In this document: positions 61,988-64,000 of the stretch, piece after piece
Position numbering within the stretch: the first letter of the stretch is position 1
Layout: every line of letters starts with the position of its first letter
Assembly (NCBI RefSeq): GCF_036227565.1
Contig: NZ_CP109460.1
Span: 6,944,001-7,008,000 of the forward strand
DNA length: 64,000 nucleotides
Reading direction: 5' to 3'
DNA from: Streptomyces sp. NBC_01454
GTDB taxonomy: Bacteria; Actinomycetota; Actinomycetes; Streptomycetales; Streptomycetaceae
Translations under genes and position numbers: made by a program
The notes under the pieces: model-generated
Told to the model about the DNA's origin: nothing
Seen by the model: only the letters and a program-made list of their open reading frames with translations
Database searches by the model: none

Positions 61988-64000
61988 TCAGAAAGCCCCG
62001 TTGGCCAGTTCGTTGCGGAGGCGGCGGGCGGCGGTGACGAGGTTTTCCAGGGAGGCCCGGGTCTCGGGCCAGGCGCGGGTCTTCAGGCCGCAGTCGGGGT
62101 TGACCCACAGGCGTTCGGCGGGGATGGCCGCAAGTCCCTTGCGGAGCAGGGCCGCTGCCTCTTCGGCGCCGGGGACGCGGGGGGAGTGGATGTCGTAGAC
62201 GCCGGGGCCGGCTTCGCGGGGGTAGCCGTGTGCGGCCAGTTCGCGGGCGACCTGCATGTGGGAGCGGGCGGCCTCCAGGCTGATGACGTCGGCGTCGAGG
62301 GCGTCGATGGCCTGGACGATGTCGCCGAACTCCGCGTAGCACATGTGGGTATGGATCTGGGTGTCCGGCCGTACGCCGCCGGTGGTGAGGCGGAACGCCT
62401 CGGTCGCCCAGTCCAGGTAGGCGGTGTGCTCGGCGGCGCGCAGCGGCAGTGTCTCGCGCAGTGCGGGCTCGTCGACCTGGATGACGGAGGTCCCGGCCGC
62501 CTCCAGGTCGTGCACCTCGTCGCGCAGGGCGAGCGCCACCTGGCGGGCCGTGTCGCCGAGTGGCTGGTCGTCACGGACGAAGGACCAGGCGAGCATGGTG
62601 ACCGGGCCGGTGAGCATGCCCTTGACGGGCCGGTCGGTGTGCGACTGGGCGTACGTCGTCCAGCGGACCGCCATCGGCTCGGGGCGGGAGATGTCCCCGG
62701 CGAGCACCGGCGGGCGGACGTAGCGGGTGCCGTAGGACTGCACCCAGCCGTGCTGGGTGGCGAGGTAGCCGGTGAGCTGCTCGGCGAAGTACTGCACCAT
62801 GTCGTTGCGTTCGGGCTCGCCGTGCACCAGCACGTCGATCCCGGCCTTCTCCTGGAAGGAGAGGACCTCGCGGATCTCGTCCTTGATCCGGTCCTCGTAG
62901 CCGGCCGTGTCGATCCGCCCGGCCCGCAGATCGGCCCGTGCCGTGCGCAGCTCGGTGGTCTGCGGGAACGAACCGATCGTCGTCGTGGGCAGCAGCGGCA
63001 GGCCGAGGTGCGCACGCTGGGCCGCGGTCCGTTCGGCGTACGGCTGGGAGCGGCGCCCGTCGGCGTCGGTGACGGCCGCGGTGCGGGCCCGCACCGCGGG
63101 GTCGTGGGTCAGCGCGGACCCGGCCCGGGAGGCCAGGCCGGCACGGTTCGCGGCGAGTTCGCCGGCGATGGCTTCCGTGCCCCGCGTCAGGCCGCGCGCC
63201 AGGACGGTGATCTCCCGCGTCTTCTGCCGGGCGAAGGCCAGCCAGCGGGCGATCTGCGGGTCGATGTCGCGTTCGGCGGTGGCGTCCAGCGGTACGTGCA
63301 CCAGCGAGCAGGAGGCCGAGACATCGACGCGGTCGGCGAGCCCGAGGAGCGTGCCCAGCGTGGACAGTGACTTCCCGTAGTCGTTGATCCAGACGTTGCG
63401 GCCGTTGACGACGCCCGCGACCAGGCGCTTGCCCGGCAGCCCGCCGGCCGCGGCGAGGTCCTGGAGGTTGGCCGCGCCCGACTCGGTGAAGTCGACGGCC
63501 AGGCCCTCGACCGGCGCCTTGGCCAGGATGCCCAGCGCGTCGCCGAGCCGGCCGAAGTACGAGGCGACCAGGAGCTTCGGCCGGTCCGTGGCATTGCCGA
63601 GCTCACGGCAGGCGCGGGCGGCGGCGTTCAGCTCGGCCGGCGTGCGGTCCTGGACCAGGGCCGGTTCGTCGAGCTGCACCCACTCGGCGCCCGCGGCCCG
63701 CAGGTCGGCGAGGACCTCGGCGTACACCGGCAGGAGCCGGTCGAGCAGGGTCAGCGGCTCGAAGTCCGCGGCCACCCCCGGAGCGGGCTTGGCCAGCAGG
63801 AGGTAGGTGACCGGCCCGACGAGGACCGGGCGGGCGGTGTGCCCGAGCGCGAGGGCCTCCGTCAGCTCCGCGACCTGCTTGCGGGAGTCAGCGGTGAAGA
63901 CGGTGTCCGGGCCCAGTTCGGGCACCAGGTAGTGGTAGTTGGTGTCGAACCACTTGGTCATCTCCAGCGGGGCGACGTCCTGGGTGCCCCGGGCCATCGC
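61988..64000 (-). CDS. metE: Cobalamin-independent methionine synthase, C-terminal 670 residues
   Basis: This is the 3' part of metE; the start lies beyond the right end. The enzyme transfers a methyl group from 5-methyl-tetrahydropteroyltriglutamate to homocysteine. Visible blocks include LEMTKWFDTNYHYLVPELGP, the second-domain start LPLLPTTTIGSFPQT, and zinc ligands in HTHMCYAEFGD and VNPDCGLKTR. About 100 N-terminal residues are missing from a usual length near 770. Any cobalamin riboswitch upstream would lie outside the window. Confidence 0.95.
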   Translation of the reverse strand, partial: AMARGTQDVAPLEMTKWFDTNYHYLVPELGPDTVFTADSRKQVAELTEALALGHTARPVLVGPVTYLLLAKPAPGVAADFEPLTLLDRLLPVYAEVLADLRAAGAEWVQLDEPALVQDRTPAELNAAARACRELGNATDRPKLLVASYFGRLGDALGILAKAPVEGLAVDFTESGAANLQDLAAAGGLPGKRLVAGVVNGRNVWINDYGKSLSTLGTLLGLADRVDVSASCSLVHVPLDATAERDIDPQIARWLAFARQKTREITVLARGLTRGTEAIAGELAANRAGLASRAGSALTHDPAVRARTAAVTDADGRRSQPYAERTAAQRAHLGLPLLPTTTIGSFPQTTELRTARADLRAGRIDTAGYEDRIKDEIREVLSFQEKAGIDVLVHGEPERNDMVQYFAEQLTGYLATQHGWVQSYGTRYVRPPVLAGDISRPEPMAVRWTTYAQSHTDRPVKGMLTGPVTMLAWSFVRDDQPLGDTARQVALALRDEVHDLEAAGTSVIQVDEPALRETLPLRAAEHTAYLDWATEAFRLTTGGVRPDTQIHTHMCYAEFGDIVQAIDALDADVISLEAARSHMQVARELAAHGYPREAGPGVYDIHSPRVPGAEEAAALLRKGLAAIPAERLWVNPDCGLKTRAWPETRASLENLVTAARRLRNELANGAF

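Overview
The window is about 72% GC by eye. Genes use strongly GC-biased third positions, GTG starts are common, and GGAGG-type ribosome binding sites are frequent. The gene content (a riboflavin operon with ribM, hisE-hisG behind it, SpoIIE-type PP2C phosphatase, WYL, IclR and large LuxR-ATPase regulators, secreted Tat-signal proteins) points to the chromosome of a Streptomyces or a close relative. No tRNA, rRNA or CRISPR array was seen.

Layout. 1-6.3 kb: flavin amine oxidase of the tryptophan-monooxygenase type, a DUF5995 protein, a nucleobase permease, and a metallo-beta-lactamase-fold hydrolase with a creatininase-family amidohydrolase. 6.3-15.8 kb: a regulatory block with one orphan LuxR protein, two divergent giant ATPase-LuxR regulators, a DHA2 drug exporter and a membrane-anchored HTH protein. 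15.9-20.4 kb: two secreted proteins, a thioesterase, an MFS transporter and an SDR. 20.6-26.5 kb: the conserved core, with an FMN riboswitch, then ribD-ribE-ribM-ribBA-ribH, then hisE-hisG. 26.5-34.4 kb: PH-domain membrane protein, two overlapping CNNM/CBS membrane proteins, an EccA-like AAA ATPase, a uridine-kinase-like protein and a secreted C39-family peptidase.

34.4-43.6 kb is a plasticity zone. Intact genes (a TAP-like peptidase, a two-component system, a class A beta-lactamase-like serine hydrolase and a secreted beta-rich protein that may be aerolysin-like) are separated by gene debris. The debris includes an integrase fragment, a CDGSH fragment, an IS5-type transposase fragment, a frameshifted enoyl-CoA hydratase, and a PEP-utilising domain fragment that has lost its catalytic His.

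43.6-53.1 kb: FAD monooxygenase; an IclR regulator divergent from a sugar-acid transporter and mannonate dehydratase; an SDR; a secreted FG-GAP protein and a secreted HNH nuclease; and a SpoIIE-type phosphatase with a clean palindrome before its start. 53.3-59.3 kb: an exporter and asparagine synthetase, then a tsaD paralogue and thiI, two tRNA-modification-type enzymes diverging across an 8-bp AT-rich inverted repeat. This is the most unusual neighbourhood in the window. 59.4-64 kb: VOC protein and WYL regulator diverging across an operator-like palindrome, an NmrA-like SDR, and metE running off the right end.
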